Origin: Acidobacteriota bacterium
GTDB lineage: Bacteria > Acidobacteriota > Blastocatellia > UBA7656
Direction of reading: 5' to 3'
Assembly (NCBI GenBank): GCA_040754075.1
Contig: JBFMDH010000006.1
Location: 228,285-292,284 of the forward strand
DNA length: 64,000 nt
Positions 25,795 through 33,831 of this stretch are shown piece by piece; position 1 is the stretch's first letter, and every line of letters starts with the position of its first letter. The position numbers and the translations under genes were made by a program. The notes under the pieces were generated by a model. The model saw only the letters and a program-made list of their open reading frames with translations, did no database searches and was not told where the DNA came from.

Positions 25795-26442
25795 ATGAGC
25801 AACACAACATATCTTTTCCACGAGTATCTGCATCGCAGCGATGAAGTGATGCGGCGATTGAGCGAAGCGCGCATCACCGTGTGTGGCGCGGGGGCGCTTG
25901 GCGCAAATCTGGTTGAGACGCTTGCGCGGCAAGGCTTCGCCAATTTGCGAGTGATTGACCGCGACCGCATCGAAGAACGCAACCTGTCAACCCAACCTTA
26001 TTTCGCAACCGATGTCGGGGCATTCAAAGCGAAAATTCTTGCCAACAGTTTGTATCGCGCCATCGGTGTCAAAGTTGATGCGCGCGCCGAAGAATTGACC
26101 ACAACCAATACGGCAAAACTCTTAAAAGATTGTGACCTCGTCGTTGATACTTTTGATAACAGCGCCTCGCGTCGCGCGGTGAAAGATTATTCGGAAACGG
26201 CTGGTGTGCAATGCCTGCACGCAGGGCTTGCCAACGGTTACGCGGAAGTGGTCTGGAATGATATTTATCGCGTGCCATCGGCGGCGCAAGACGACATCTG
26301 CGATTATCCGCTTGCCCGAAATCTGGTGAGTTTGACCATCGCGGTCACCGCAGAGGTCATCGTTCGTTTTGTCGCCGGAAGCGCCCGGCAAAGTTTTACC
26401 ATCACCCTAGATGATTTCGCGGTGCGCCCGTTTCAGTTTTGA
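25795..26442 (+). CDS. E1-like ThiF/MoeB/HesA family protein
   Basis: A 215-residue protein. I start it at MSNTTYLFHEYLH (25795); an ATG at 25771 is also possible and neither has a good Shine-Dalgarno site, perhaps because the heptamer repeat lies just upstream. The nucleotide-binding motif GAGALGANL and the D-R-D-R-IEERNLSTQPYF segment (Arg and Asn for ATP) are characteristic, as is DLVVDTFDNSASRRAV. Family enzymes adenylate the C-terminus of ubiquitin-like or sulfur-carrier proteins. The CxxC zinc pairs and the usual catalytic cysteine region are not obvious, so it may be a short or divergent member. Confidence 0.8.
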   Translation: MSNTTYLFHEYLHRSDEVMRRLSEARITVCGAGALGANLVETLARQGFANLRVIDRDRIEERNLSTQPYFATDVGAFKAKILANSLYRAIGVKVDARAEELTTTNTAKLLKDCDLVVDTFDNSASRRAVKDYSETAGVQCLHAGLANGYAEVVWNDIYRVPSAAQDDICDYPLARNLVSLTIAVTAEVIVRFVAGSARQSFTITLDDFAVRPFQF

Positions 26443-26530
26443 AAGACTGATTGCAAGGTTCAATCGGTTTGTTGATTAAAGCGAAAAGTTTTAATCAGCT
26501 TGCGAAGGCGACCTGACTCATTATCAATTG

Positions 26531-26634
26531 GGATTTCCCGGCGAATATACGCCAAAAATTCAAAAGCACTGGTCGCAAAGGTAGCGGAAAATCCGTCCGC
26601 ATCCGCCGCATCCGCAATATCCGCCGGGAAATCT
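26531..26634. repeat. Intergenic palindrome between convergent genes
   Basis: Arms 26531-26548 and 26617-26634 match at 16 of 18 positions (left arm GGATTTCCCGGCGAATAT). The right half also carries four spaced ATCCGC words. It sits between the convergent ThiF and AMP-ligase genes and belongs to the same family as 51685-51807. It may serve as a two-way terminator. Confidence 0.65.
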
Positions 26635-26696
26635 AAATTGCAATCAAGCCCGGTCTTTTTCCATTTGATAAATAAAACGAAACGGCAAAAAACCCA

Positions 26697-29249
26697 TCAC
26701 GATAAGTTCGCCACCCGCTGTTGTAAATCTCTGGTAATGAAATCCGCATCGCGGTTTGCATAACTCACCGATTCGCCAAAAGTAATTTTAATCTGTCCGG
26801 GCAACGCAAAATGTTTGCCTTTTTGTTTCAACTCAAACAAGCCGTCAATCTTTACCGGCACAACCGGGATATTCAATCCTTCGACCAACAAACCCGTGCC
26901 GCGCATAAACGGATGCAGCAACCCGTCTTTGGCGCGTGTACCTTCGGGAAATACCAGAACGTTATAACCGCGATCAACCGCCTGCCCGGCAAAGGCAAAA
27001 CTTTTTCTGAAGCCACCTTCCTGCGGCAACGGAAAAACATTGAAAAAACCGGTAATCAATAGCCATTCGATTTTCCAGATGACGGCGCGAAACCAGTTGA
27101 CACCCTTTGGCGGATAGCGCATATCGCGCAACCTTTCACCAAGCATAGCGATTGCCAGTTTGCGCCTGAAGCGAAACGGCAAGGCGGCAAGAATGAGTCC
27201 GGCATCGTTTTGGGTGATGTGATTGGAAACCAATAAAACCGGCGCGCGTAAATTTTTGAGATGCGCTTTGCCGCGCACGCTCGGTGAACCCAGCAATCGC
27301 ACAGCCGGCAAAATCAATAGATATAGCGCCACCAAACGAATCCAGGTTGCCGGAAACCGGTAAGCCCACTCGGCAAAGGGATACGGGCGTTTTACTTCAA
27401 CAGGCGGGTTGATTTCCCCGCTTGTCCCGGTTTGGTGAATCATTTTTTCAATGTCGCCAAGCGTGGTTGCCGCGGTGAATGCCGATTCATCGAGTTCAAC
27501 CTGATAGCGTTCTTCGAGCGCGCTCAGCAGTTCAACGCGACCGATGGAATCAAGTTTTAAATCGGTGGCGATATTGGCAGAGGCGTTAAGCTGCGACACC
27601 GCTTCGCCGCTCAGTCGCGCAATCGTTTCAAGCAAAGGTGAGGCACTGGGTTGATGCACTTTGCTGCCAGCCAGTTCACTGCGCACCACTTCAACGATGT
27701 CGCGTTTGCGGGTCTTTTGCGTCGTCGTGGTGCGCGGAAAATCCGCATCCTGCCAGACGAACCAACGACGAATCTGTTGATACTCACTTAAACTTTGATT
27801 GGCGCGTTTGATGATGGTTTGCGCATCCGCGTGTTCGTCGTGCAGCAACAAAACCGCGAGCGGTTCCGCGCCGCGTGCGCCTTCAATAGCAATCACGGCA
27901 CTGTCGCGCACTTCGGGTTGATGGTTGAGCGCGGCTTCGAGGTCTTCGGCATAGATATTCAAACCCGCTGCCGTGACAATCACATCTTTTTTGCGCCCTT
28001 TGAAAAACAGTTTGCCTTCCGCATCGCGTTCGGCAATATCGCCGGTGCGCAACCAGCCTTCCGCGCCGGCAAACGGTTTGACACCGTTTTGCCAGTAACC
28101 GGGCGAGACATTGGTGCCGCGCACCAGGATTTCGCCGCTTTCATCAATCTTGATTTCCTGACTTGCAAAGGTTTTGCCAATCGACCCGCGCGTTGCCTCG
28201 AAAGGATTATTGAAACTCACCAGCGATGCGGTCTCAGTCATCCCATAACCTTGCACGGTTAAATAACCGAGGCGATGCCAGAACTCTTCAGTCTCCGCAT
28301 CGAGGGTTGCGCCGCCCGAAACAAAAGCCCAGAACTTCCAGCCTAAGCGACGGTGAATATCTTTAAAAGCCAGCCATTTTCTGAGGAAATGTTTGCCTTC
28401 GACGGCTTTGAACCGTTGATGAAATTTTTCGGCTTCGCCGCTCGCTTGCCATTCGCGTTCGATTTTATCGCGCAGTGATTCCAGCAGTCGCGGGATGGTG
28501 ACGATGACCGAGATGCGCTCGCGTTTGACAGTCGTAATGATTTCCGATGGGTTTAGAGATTCCTGAAAATGGACTTCGCCGGTCAAAAGTTGCGGCACGA
28601 ACAGTCCCATAAATTGACCGAAGACGTGCGAGAGCGGCACCAGACTCAAAAAGCGCATCGGGTGAATGAGCCATTCAAAGCGCAGATATTTCTGCATTCC
28701 ACGTTCAAGCGGCAAAATATTTGCCAGTAAATTTTTATGCGTCAGGCACACGCCTTTCGGGTCGGCAGTCGTCCCGGATGTGTAAATGATTTCAACCAGG
28801 TCATCTTCATTAATATCGGCTTGTGAATAAGGCGCGGTTGAATGTTGTTTAATGATTTGCGCGAGGTCTTCGAGTTTGATGCGGTCAAGCGTTTGGTCAA
28901 GCGCGATGCCATATTCATCGCTATAGATTAAAAGTTTCGGGGTGGTTTGCGCTTTGACGCGCTCGACAAAATCCAACGAGCTATGTAAATCGAGCGGCAC
29001 GACCACCACGCCGCGCAGCAGACAGCCGAAAAACGCGACCACCCATTCGGGGCGGTTTTTTGCCCACAGCAACACGCGGTCGCCTTTTGCAATCCGGCGG
29101 GCATCAAGTTCGCGGGCGAATTGATAGATGGACTCGGCGACCTGTTCGCCTGACCACTCCACGACTCTGAGTTCGGGTTTATGAGAAAAGACTTTCTCTC
29201 GTTTACGACGGGCAAAATCGTCAATGAAACTGAGTAATGTAGTACGCAT
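26697..29249 (-). CDS. Acyl-AMP ligase / acyl carrier / PlsC acyltransferase fusion
   Basis: An 850-residue three-domain protein. Domain 1 (about 1-530) is an AMP-dependent acyl ligase: IIYTSGTTADPKG, GYGMTETASLV, GWLRTGDIA and GRKKDVIVTAAG. Domain 2 (about 545-620) is an acyl carrier domain with the phosphopantetheine serine in DLKLDSIGRVELL. Domain 3 (about 640-850) is a PlsC-type acyltransferase with the HX4D motif in SNHITQND and FPEGTRAKDG. The likely job is to activate a free fatty acid, hold it as a thioester and pass it to a lysophospholipid or similar acceptor, comparable to the Aas system but with a built-in carrier. Weak Shine-Dalgarno site; apparently single gene. Confidence 0.85.
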   Translation of the reverse strand: MRTTLLSFIDDFARRKREKVFSHKPELRVVEWSGEQVAESIYQFARELDARRIAKGDRVLLWAKNRPEWVVAFFGCLLRGVVVVPLDLHSSLDFVERVKAQTTPKLLIYSDEYGIALDQTLDRIKLEDLAQIIKQHSTAPYSQADINEDDLVEIIYTSGTTADPKGVCLTHKNLLANILPLERGMQKYLRFEWLIHPMRFLSLVPLSHVFGQFMGLFVPQLLTGEVHFQESLNPSEIITTVKRERISVIVTIPRLLESLRDKIEREWQASGEAEKFHQRFKAVEGKHFLRKWLAFKDIHRRLGWKFWAFVSGGATLDAETEEFWHRLGYLTVQGYGMTETASLVSFNNPFEATRGSIGKTFASQEIKIDESGEILVRGTNVSPGYWQNGVKPFAGAEGWLRTGDIAERDAEGKLFFKGRKKDVIVTAAGLNIYAEDLEAALNHQPEVRDSAVIAIEGARGAEPLAVLLLHDEHADAQTIIKRANQSLSEYQQIRRWFVWQDADFPRTTTTQKTRKRDIVEVVRSELAGSKVHQPSASPLLETIARLSGEAVSQLNASANIATDLKLDSIGRVELLSALEERYQVELDESAFTAATTLGDIEKMIHQTGTSGEINPPVEVKRPYPFAEWAYRFPATWIRLVALYLLILPAVRLLGSPSVRGKAHLKNLRAPVLLVSNHITQNDAGLILAALPFRFRRKLAIAMLGERLRDMRYPPKGVNWFRAVIWKIEWLLITGFFNVFPLPQEGGFRKSFAFAGQAVDRGYNVLVFPEGTRAKDGLLHPFMRGTGLLVEGLNIPVVPVKIDGLFELKQKGKHFALPGQIKITFGESVSYANRDADFITRDLQQRVANLS

Positions 29250-29426
29250 GAATATTTTTTCTGAAGCGAATCGAACTCACTGCCCTGCGAGTATTATGGC
29301 GGTTTATAAAAAAAGGCTCAACAGCGCTTTGCAGGTTCCGTCTTAGTCGCATGGAGAAAACTATGCCGGTTACCTGCGTGGCGATGTCGAGCCAAAGGAG
29401 AAACCTCAAGGAGGTGACAACGCAAA

Positions 29427-30347
29427 TTATTCGATAAACCTCACAATGGCGACCGAACAGGGCGCTTGCCAGGCAACTTTTGCAGAGACGCTGCCCAGCA
29501 TATGGTGTTTGGCATCTACGGAGCCGGTGGCTCCGAGAATGATTAAATCGTAATCGCCATTTTCAGCTTCGCCTAAAATCTCGGTCGCCGGATTGCCTTC
29601 CTGAATCACCGTCGAAACCGAATAGTTCAATTTGTCGAGACGGTTCTGAGCTTCTTCCAAAACCGCTTCGGCTTCGCGTTGGAATTCGATTTCGAGTTGA
29701 ATTTCCGGGTCGGATTTGTCGAAGGTATCGGTCGCATAATCGAACCACTCGCGCTCCAAGCCCAGATGAATCCAGGGGGTTTCTTTCACATGAATCAAGG
29801 TGATTTCCGCGCCGCTCAGATTAAAAAACTCGCGCATCACTTTGAGCGCATTGATTGACGCAAGCGAGCCGTCCACGGCAATCAACACGCGCAGGTTTTC
29901 ATCGGTGGTCAACTCTCTGGCAACCAGCACGACGCCCTGCGCGCGTTCGACGACGCGAGAGGCGACGGGACCAAGCCCGACGTTTGCCGCGGTAAATTTG
30001 CCTTTGGAACCGACAACCGTCACCTCATATTCATCAGCCATGCGCACAATGATGTCTGCGGGCGAACCGATTTCCGAAACGGTATGCGCAGCGATGCTTC
30101 GCGAAAGCAGTGCGGTCATGGCTTTATCAAGAATCGCCTTGGTTTCCTGCGCGATGCGTCGTTGATAATGCTGGCGAATTTTGTTCTGATTTGCGCTTGC
30201 CGCGCGGCTTTTGCTTTTGAGTGGATAGAATTCCGGCGCTACGCATAACACATCGACTTCATTGCCGTCCTGACGAATCAGGCGGCTGGCGGTGCGCAAA
30301 GCCGTAGTCGATTCTTTTGAACCATCGGTAGCCATCAAGGTTTTCAT
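29427..30347 (-). CDS. Tandem universal stress protein
   Basis: A 306-residue protein with two Usp domains, starting at MKTLMATDGS after GGAGGT. Domain 1 (about 1-145) has VVGSKGKFTAANVGLGPVASRVV; domain 2 (about 150-306) has the ATP-binding pattern LGATGSVDAKHHMLGSVSAKV, close to the G-x2-G-x9-G-S consensus. Usp proteins bind ATP and support survival in stationary phase, hypoxia or oxidative stress. It is followed in the genome by no close partner, and lies 47 bp after the zinc-ribbon protein gene on the same strand, so the three minus-strand genes 31096 to 29427 may form one operon. Confidence 0.88.
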   Translation of the reverse strand: MKTLMATDGSKESTTALRTASRLIRQDGNEVDVLCVAPEFYPLKSKSRAASANQNKIRQHYQRRIAQETKAILDKAMTALLSRSIAAHTVSEIGSPADIIVRMADEYEVTVVGSKGKFTAANVGLGPVASRVVERAQGVVLVARELTTDENLRVLIAVDGSLASINALKVMREFFNLSGAEITLIHVKETPWIHLGLEREWFDYATDTFDKSDPEIQLEIEFQREAEAVLEEAQNRLDKLNYSVSTVIQEGNPATEILGEAENGDYDLIILGATGSVDAKHHMLGSVSAKVAWQAPCSVAIVRFIE

Positions 30348-30394
30348 ACAACTGACCTCCTCGCCTCTTCGCTTTCGCAAAGCGGTGATTGCGT

Positions 30395-30631
30395 TTAATG
30401 CCCGTGGGCTTCTTCGCCATAGCCGCTTTCACAAGCCTCACACACAAAACGAACTTCCGAAAGGTCGCCGACAAACCCGGCTACGGCGCGGCGGTAAATG
30501 TCTTCGTCAACATAGTAAAGTCGCGCGCATTCCCGACAGTGCAACGGATGAATATTGGTTGCGGTTTTGTAGATTGTCGGACGGTTGAAGGCGTTCAACT
30601 TTTCTTCAGGATTCAGGTTTTCTTTAAGCAT
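30395..30631 (-). CDS. Small zinc-ribbon-like protein
   Basis: A 78-residue protein with two CxxC pairs (HCRECARLYYV and FVCEACESGYGEE) that probably bind one zinc ion. The start follows GAGGGGTGAATT and lies only 3 bp after the stop of the ribosome-hibernation gene, which indicates an operon. No named family recognised. It may modulate its hibernation-factor or Usp neighbours; this is inference from position only. Confidence 0.7.
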   Translation of the reverse strand: MLKENLNPEEKLNAFNRPTIYKTATNIHPLHCRECARLYYVDEDIYRRAVAGFVGDLSEVRFVCEACESGYGEEAHGH

Positions 30632-30634
30632 AAT

Positions 30635-31096
30635 TCACCCCTCATCAAGAATTTCGGTTTTGGCAATTTCAACCTTTTTGCGCCGCTTGATTGCCGGTCG
30701 GCTGTGTTGTTTTACATCCAACCGTTTGCGTTGCGCATAATCGAGCAAGCGGCGTTTGGCAACGTCGAACGCTTCGCGAATTGCCACTTTGATGTCTTTG
30801 TGCGGAGCGTTCCATTCTTCGCTTTTGCTGTACTCCTCGTTTTCAAGCTGCTTTTTCTTGGCATGCAAATTAGGTTCATGGTTGATGACCAGTTCTTCAT
30901 CGGGCACTACCAGGTCAATTTTGATATGACGATGGCGACCCCGCAAGTGATGGCGATTGGGAACCTCGACCAGGACCCGGCATCCTAAAATGCGGTTGTA
31001 GTAATTTTCAAGTTTGGCGGCTCGGTCACGAATTAATGCCTCGATGGCATCCGAAGACTGCATATTGCGAAACGTGATTTGTACTGGAAGTGTCAT
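30635..31096 (-). CDS. Ribosome hibernation factor, HPF/RaiA family
   Basis: A 153-residue protein with the S30AE fold: MTLPVQITFRNMQSSDAIEALIRDRAAKLE and a basic NRHHLRGRHRHIKIDLVVP strand. Residues 1-115 are the ribosome-binding domain; the tail is basic and shorter than that of long HPF, so it lacks the dimerisation domain. Such proteins block the decoding centre of idle ribosomes. The coupling to a Usp gene downstream suggests a dormancy or low-oxygen regulon. Confidence 0.8.
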   Translation of the reverse strand: MTLPVQITFRNMQSSDAIEALIRDRAAKLENYYNRILGCRVLVEVPNRHHLRGRHRHIKIDLVVPDEELVINHEPNLHAKKKQLENEEYSKSEEWNAPHKDIKVAIREAFDVAKRRLLDYAQRKRLDVKQHSRPAIKRRKKVEIAKTEILDEG

Positions 31097-31130
31097 ATCG
31101 TTGCCCTTTCAAAAATAGTTTTAACTACGG

Positions 31131-31150
31131 TGACTCTCCCCTTCGAGAGT
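31131..31150. promoter_or_regulatory. Hairpin in the divergent hpf/cytochrome c spacer
   Basis: GACTCT at 31131-31136 pairs with AGAGTC at 31145-31150 around an 8-nt loop, in the 337-bp space between divergent genes. No T-tract follows on either strand, so it is more likely a 5' leader hairpin or operator of the hibernation-factor gene than a terminator. Confidence 0.3.
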
Positions 31151-31391
31151 CAACATATAAATCAACAGGCAACCGACGTACCGAATCTTGCGAGTGATGC
31201 GACGGGCAGAAAAAGGCTTCAGTGGCGAACAGGGTTGCGCGCTTTCACCCAAGCGATGGGGAAGTTTGCACAAAAGCTTCAGATTGAACAAGGAAATACC
31301 CCTTAATAACTTCGGTCTGAATTTTGCAACAATAAAAAGGATGTGGTTTTTATATATTCATTACGAATGGAGGAATAACTGATCGCTAAGG

Positions 31392-31397
31392 TATAAT
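31392..31397 (+). promoter_or_regulatory. Possible -10 element of the cytochrome c gene
   Basis: A perfect TATAAT lies 37 bp upstream of the ATG. No TTGACA-like box is seen at 16-18 bp, so the promoter may depend on an activator. Confidence 0.3.
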
Positions 31398-31433
31398 GGG
31401 CAGGCTAACAATTGACGAAAGGAGGTGAATCTG

Positions 31434-31847
31434 ATGTTTAAGAGATTTGCCAAGGTAGTCTCCTTTATGATGTTGATTTCGTTAGTCCTTCTCGCAAACA
31501 GTTCTTTTCAAACATTAGCTACTGCAAATGACCGAGGGCGTAAGCTTTACTTACAATATTGTGCCAGCTGTCACGGTATTGATGGCATGGGCAATGGACC
31601 CGTGACACCCAATCTGAAAGTAGCTCCCCCTGATCTGACAGCAATTGAGAAGAACGAAGGGAAATTCCCCAGTCTTCGCATCCAAAATGTCATCGCTGGT
31701 GAGGTAGGTCAAACCGAACTGACCATACACGGAACGAAAGAGATGCCGGTTTGGGGAAATATTTTCCGACTCAAAAAAGGTCAAACTCATTCGATACTTA
31801 ATGTCTATGCATTGACAAAATACATAGAGTCCATTCAGAAAAAGTGA
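31434..31847 (+). CDS. Exported class I cytochrome c
   Basis: A 137-residue protein. The ATG at 31434 follows AAAGGAGG at ideal distance; the earlier in-frame GTG overlaps that site. An N-terminal signal (about 1-31) precedes a single heme-binding site CASCH and a likely distal ligand in EMPVWGNIF. The sequence GRKLYLQYCASCHGIDGMGNGPV is typical of small electron-carrier or oxidase-associated c-type cytochromes. It acts in the periplasm. The gene stands alone between divergent hibernation genes and a CBS protein. Confidence 0.9.
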   Translation: MFKRFAKVVSFMMLISLVLLANSSFQTLATANDRGRKLYLQYCASCHGIDGMGNGPVTPNLKVAPPDLTAIEKNEGKFPSLRIQNVIAGEVGQTELTIHGTKEMPVWGNIFRLKKGQTHSILNVYALTKYIESIQKK

Positions 31848-32115
31848 ACCTCTGAGCAGTCAACCTGAGCGCCCCTCAGCCCGGAGCAACGGTTGAGCGT
31901 GAGAGTTTTTGGAGAATGTTCAATAGGTCACAAACTCGATTAAGGTGAGAAGCGTTCGGAATTCTTTTTCGGCTGCCAAGGTTGGTTATCAGAATGGAAA
32001 TCGCACGGGTTCCCGATTTTAAAAGTGTTCAGAACTTTCAAACCATGACTTAGAACGCTGTTGAGCAGCAAAATCTATTCAGCCCTTTTGCGGCTGACGA
32101 AAGGAGGCAATCGAA
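31848..32115. other. Gap between cytochrome c and CBS genes
   Basis: 268 bp with no gene. Only the AAAGGAGG site of the CBS gene near the right edge is recognisable. Confidence 0.5.
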
Positions 32116-32625
32116 ATGAAAGTGAAAGATGTGATGAGTGAGAGGGTAAGGGTATGTGGGTTTAACACCAATCTGGCAACTGCCGCCGCCATTATGTGGG
32201 AAGGCGATTGCGGCATGCTTCCCGTAATAACCGATGACGGTACGGTTGAAGGCATCATCACTGACCGCGATATAGCCATTGCCGTTGGCACGCGCAATCA
32301 ATGCGCCAATGAAATTATCGCCGGCGAAGTGATGACCGGTCATGTGTGGGGTTGCAAAGCTGATGATGATATTCATACGGCGCTCAAACTGATGCGTAAA
32401 GAGAAAGTTCGCCGGTTGCCGGTAGTCAACGATGAAGCAAAACTTGCAGGCATCCTCTCCCTGAACGATGTGGTTACGCATGCCAAACCGGCTGATGCCC
32501 ATAAGCCTGTGGATTTGACTTACGATGATGTAATGAAAACCTTCAAGGCGATTTGTGAACATTGTCACGCCGAAGATATGGAATTAGAACAACCCACTAT
32601 TGCTTCAATGACCGCAACCACCTGA
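32116..32625 (+). CDS. CBS-pair protein
   Basis: A 169-residue protein, start preceded by AAAGGAGG. Two CBS motifs are evident: MKVKDVMSERVRVCG through GIITDRDIAIA (about 1-58), and GEVMTGHVWGCKADD through AGILSLNDVV (about 70-125). A tail with EHCHAED follows. CBS pairs bind adenine nucleotides or SAM and act as energy sensors. No effector domain is fused, so it probably regulates another protein in trans. Confidence 0.88.
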   Translation: MKVKDVMSERVRVCGFNTNLATAAAIMWEGDCGMLPVITDDGTVEGIITDRDIAIAVGTRNQCANEIIAGEVMTGHVWGCKADDDIHTALKLMRKEKVRRLPVVNDEAKLAGILSLNDVVTHAKPADAHKPVDLTYDDVMKTFKAICEHCHAEDMELEQPTIASMTATT

Positions 32626-32704
32626 CCTGTAACCTTGCGTGAGCGAAATCCAAACTCATGGCGATTTTGCTCACGCAAACTTTTTTGCGTTTTTATTCGG
32701 AAAC

Positions 32705-33808
32705 ATGATGATTGAATCAATATCTCTACTCGACCGCCAATCCATAGACCGCTTCAAAGATTTGAAACACATGATTGGCAACACGCCGCTTCTGGCAATC
32801 CGTTTCACCTACAAAAACCAAGCGCGCATCATTTACGCCAAAGCCGAAAACCTCAACCTTACCGGCAGTATCAAAGACCGCATGGCGTTTCATATTCTCA
32901 AAAAAGCCTATCAATCGGGCAAGATTCAACCCGGCGCGACGATTGCCGAAGCCACCAGCGGCAATACCGGCATCGCTTTTTCGGCAATCGGGCGGGCGCT
33001 CGGTCATCGCGTGGTAATTTTTATGCCCGATTGGATGAGCCGTGAGCGCGTCGCTTTGATTCGCAGCCTCGGCGCGGAAATCGTTCCGGTGTCGCGCGAA
33101 CAGGGCGGCTTTTTAGGCAGCATACGACTCACCGAAGAGCTTGCCCAACGCGATAAGCAGGTTTTTCTGCCGAGCCAGTTCTCTAATGATGCCAACGTTG
33201 AAGCCCACGAACAGACGACCGCGCCGGAAATCTGGCACCAGTTGCAATCCGCAGGGCTTGTGCCCGACGCTTTTGTCGCCGGCGTCGGCACCGGTGGCAC
33301 GATTATGGGGGTCGGGCGCTTTCTTCGGCGGATGAATCCACACATTAAACTGCACCCGCTTGAACCCGCCGAATCGCCGACTCTTTCTACAGGTCACAAA
33401 GTCGGGCAGCATCGCATTCAAGGCATTTCCGATGAATTCATTCCGGCAATCGTTAATCTCGATGAACTCGATCAGGTGATTGCCGTTTCGGATGGCGATG
33501 CGATTTTGATGGCGCAAAAGCTGGCGGCAAATCTCGGACTCGCGGTCGGCATCTCTTCGGGCGCAAATTTTATCGGCGCATTGATGGCGCAAAATGAATT
33601 GGGTCAAGACGCGGTGGTGGTGACTGTGTTTCCCGATGACAACAAAAAATATTTAAGCACCGATTTGCTGCGCGAAGAGCCTGTGAAATTCGACTACCTC
33701 GCGCCCGATATTGAACTACAAAGCTTTCGCGCTTTCCGGCGCGTGTGCCAGACCTGTTTTGATTTTGATGAAGTGACGAATCCGCTCACCTCACTCACCC
33801 TGCATTGA
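32705..33808 (+). CDS. PLP-dependent cysteine synthase family protein
   Basis: A 367-residue protein when started at the ATG pair 32705/32708; a GTG at 32639 is in frame but adds an unrelated-looking leader. The PLP lysine lies in [11 protein letters not shown], and the cofactor-phosphate loop is [25 protein letters not shown] is the asparagine loop. Family enzymes make cysteine or cystathionine from activated serine. The C-terminus (about 330-367) has CQTCFDFDE, an unusual addition that may bind metal or regulate. The next gene, formate-THF ligase, starts 23 bp later; both touch serine/one-carbon metabolism. Confidence 0.85.
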   Translation: MMIESISLLDRQSIDRFKDLKHMIGNTPLLAIRFTYKNQARIIYAKAENLNLTGSIKDRMAFHILKKAYQSGKIQPGATIAEATSGNTGIAFSAIGRALGHRVVIFMPDWMSRERVALIRSLGAEIVPVSREQGGFLGSIRLTEELAQRDKQVFLPSQFSNDANVEAHEQTTAPEIWHQLQSAGLVPDAFVAGVGTGGTIMGVGRFLRRMNPHIKLHPLEPAESPTLSTGHKVGQHRIQGISDEFIPAIVNLDELDQVIAVSDGDAILMAQKLAANLGLAVGISSGANFIGALMAQNELGQDAVVVTVFPDDNKKYLSTDLLREEPVKFDYLAPDIELQSFRAFRRVCQTCFDFDEVTNPLTSLTLH

Positions 33809-33831
33809 TGCGACCCCAGAAGGAAAAAGTT

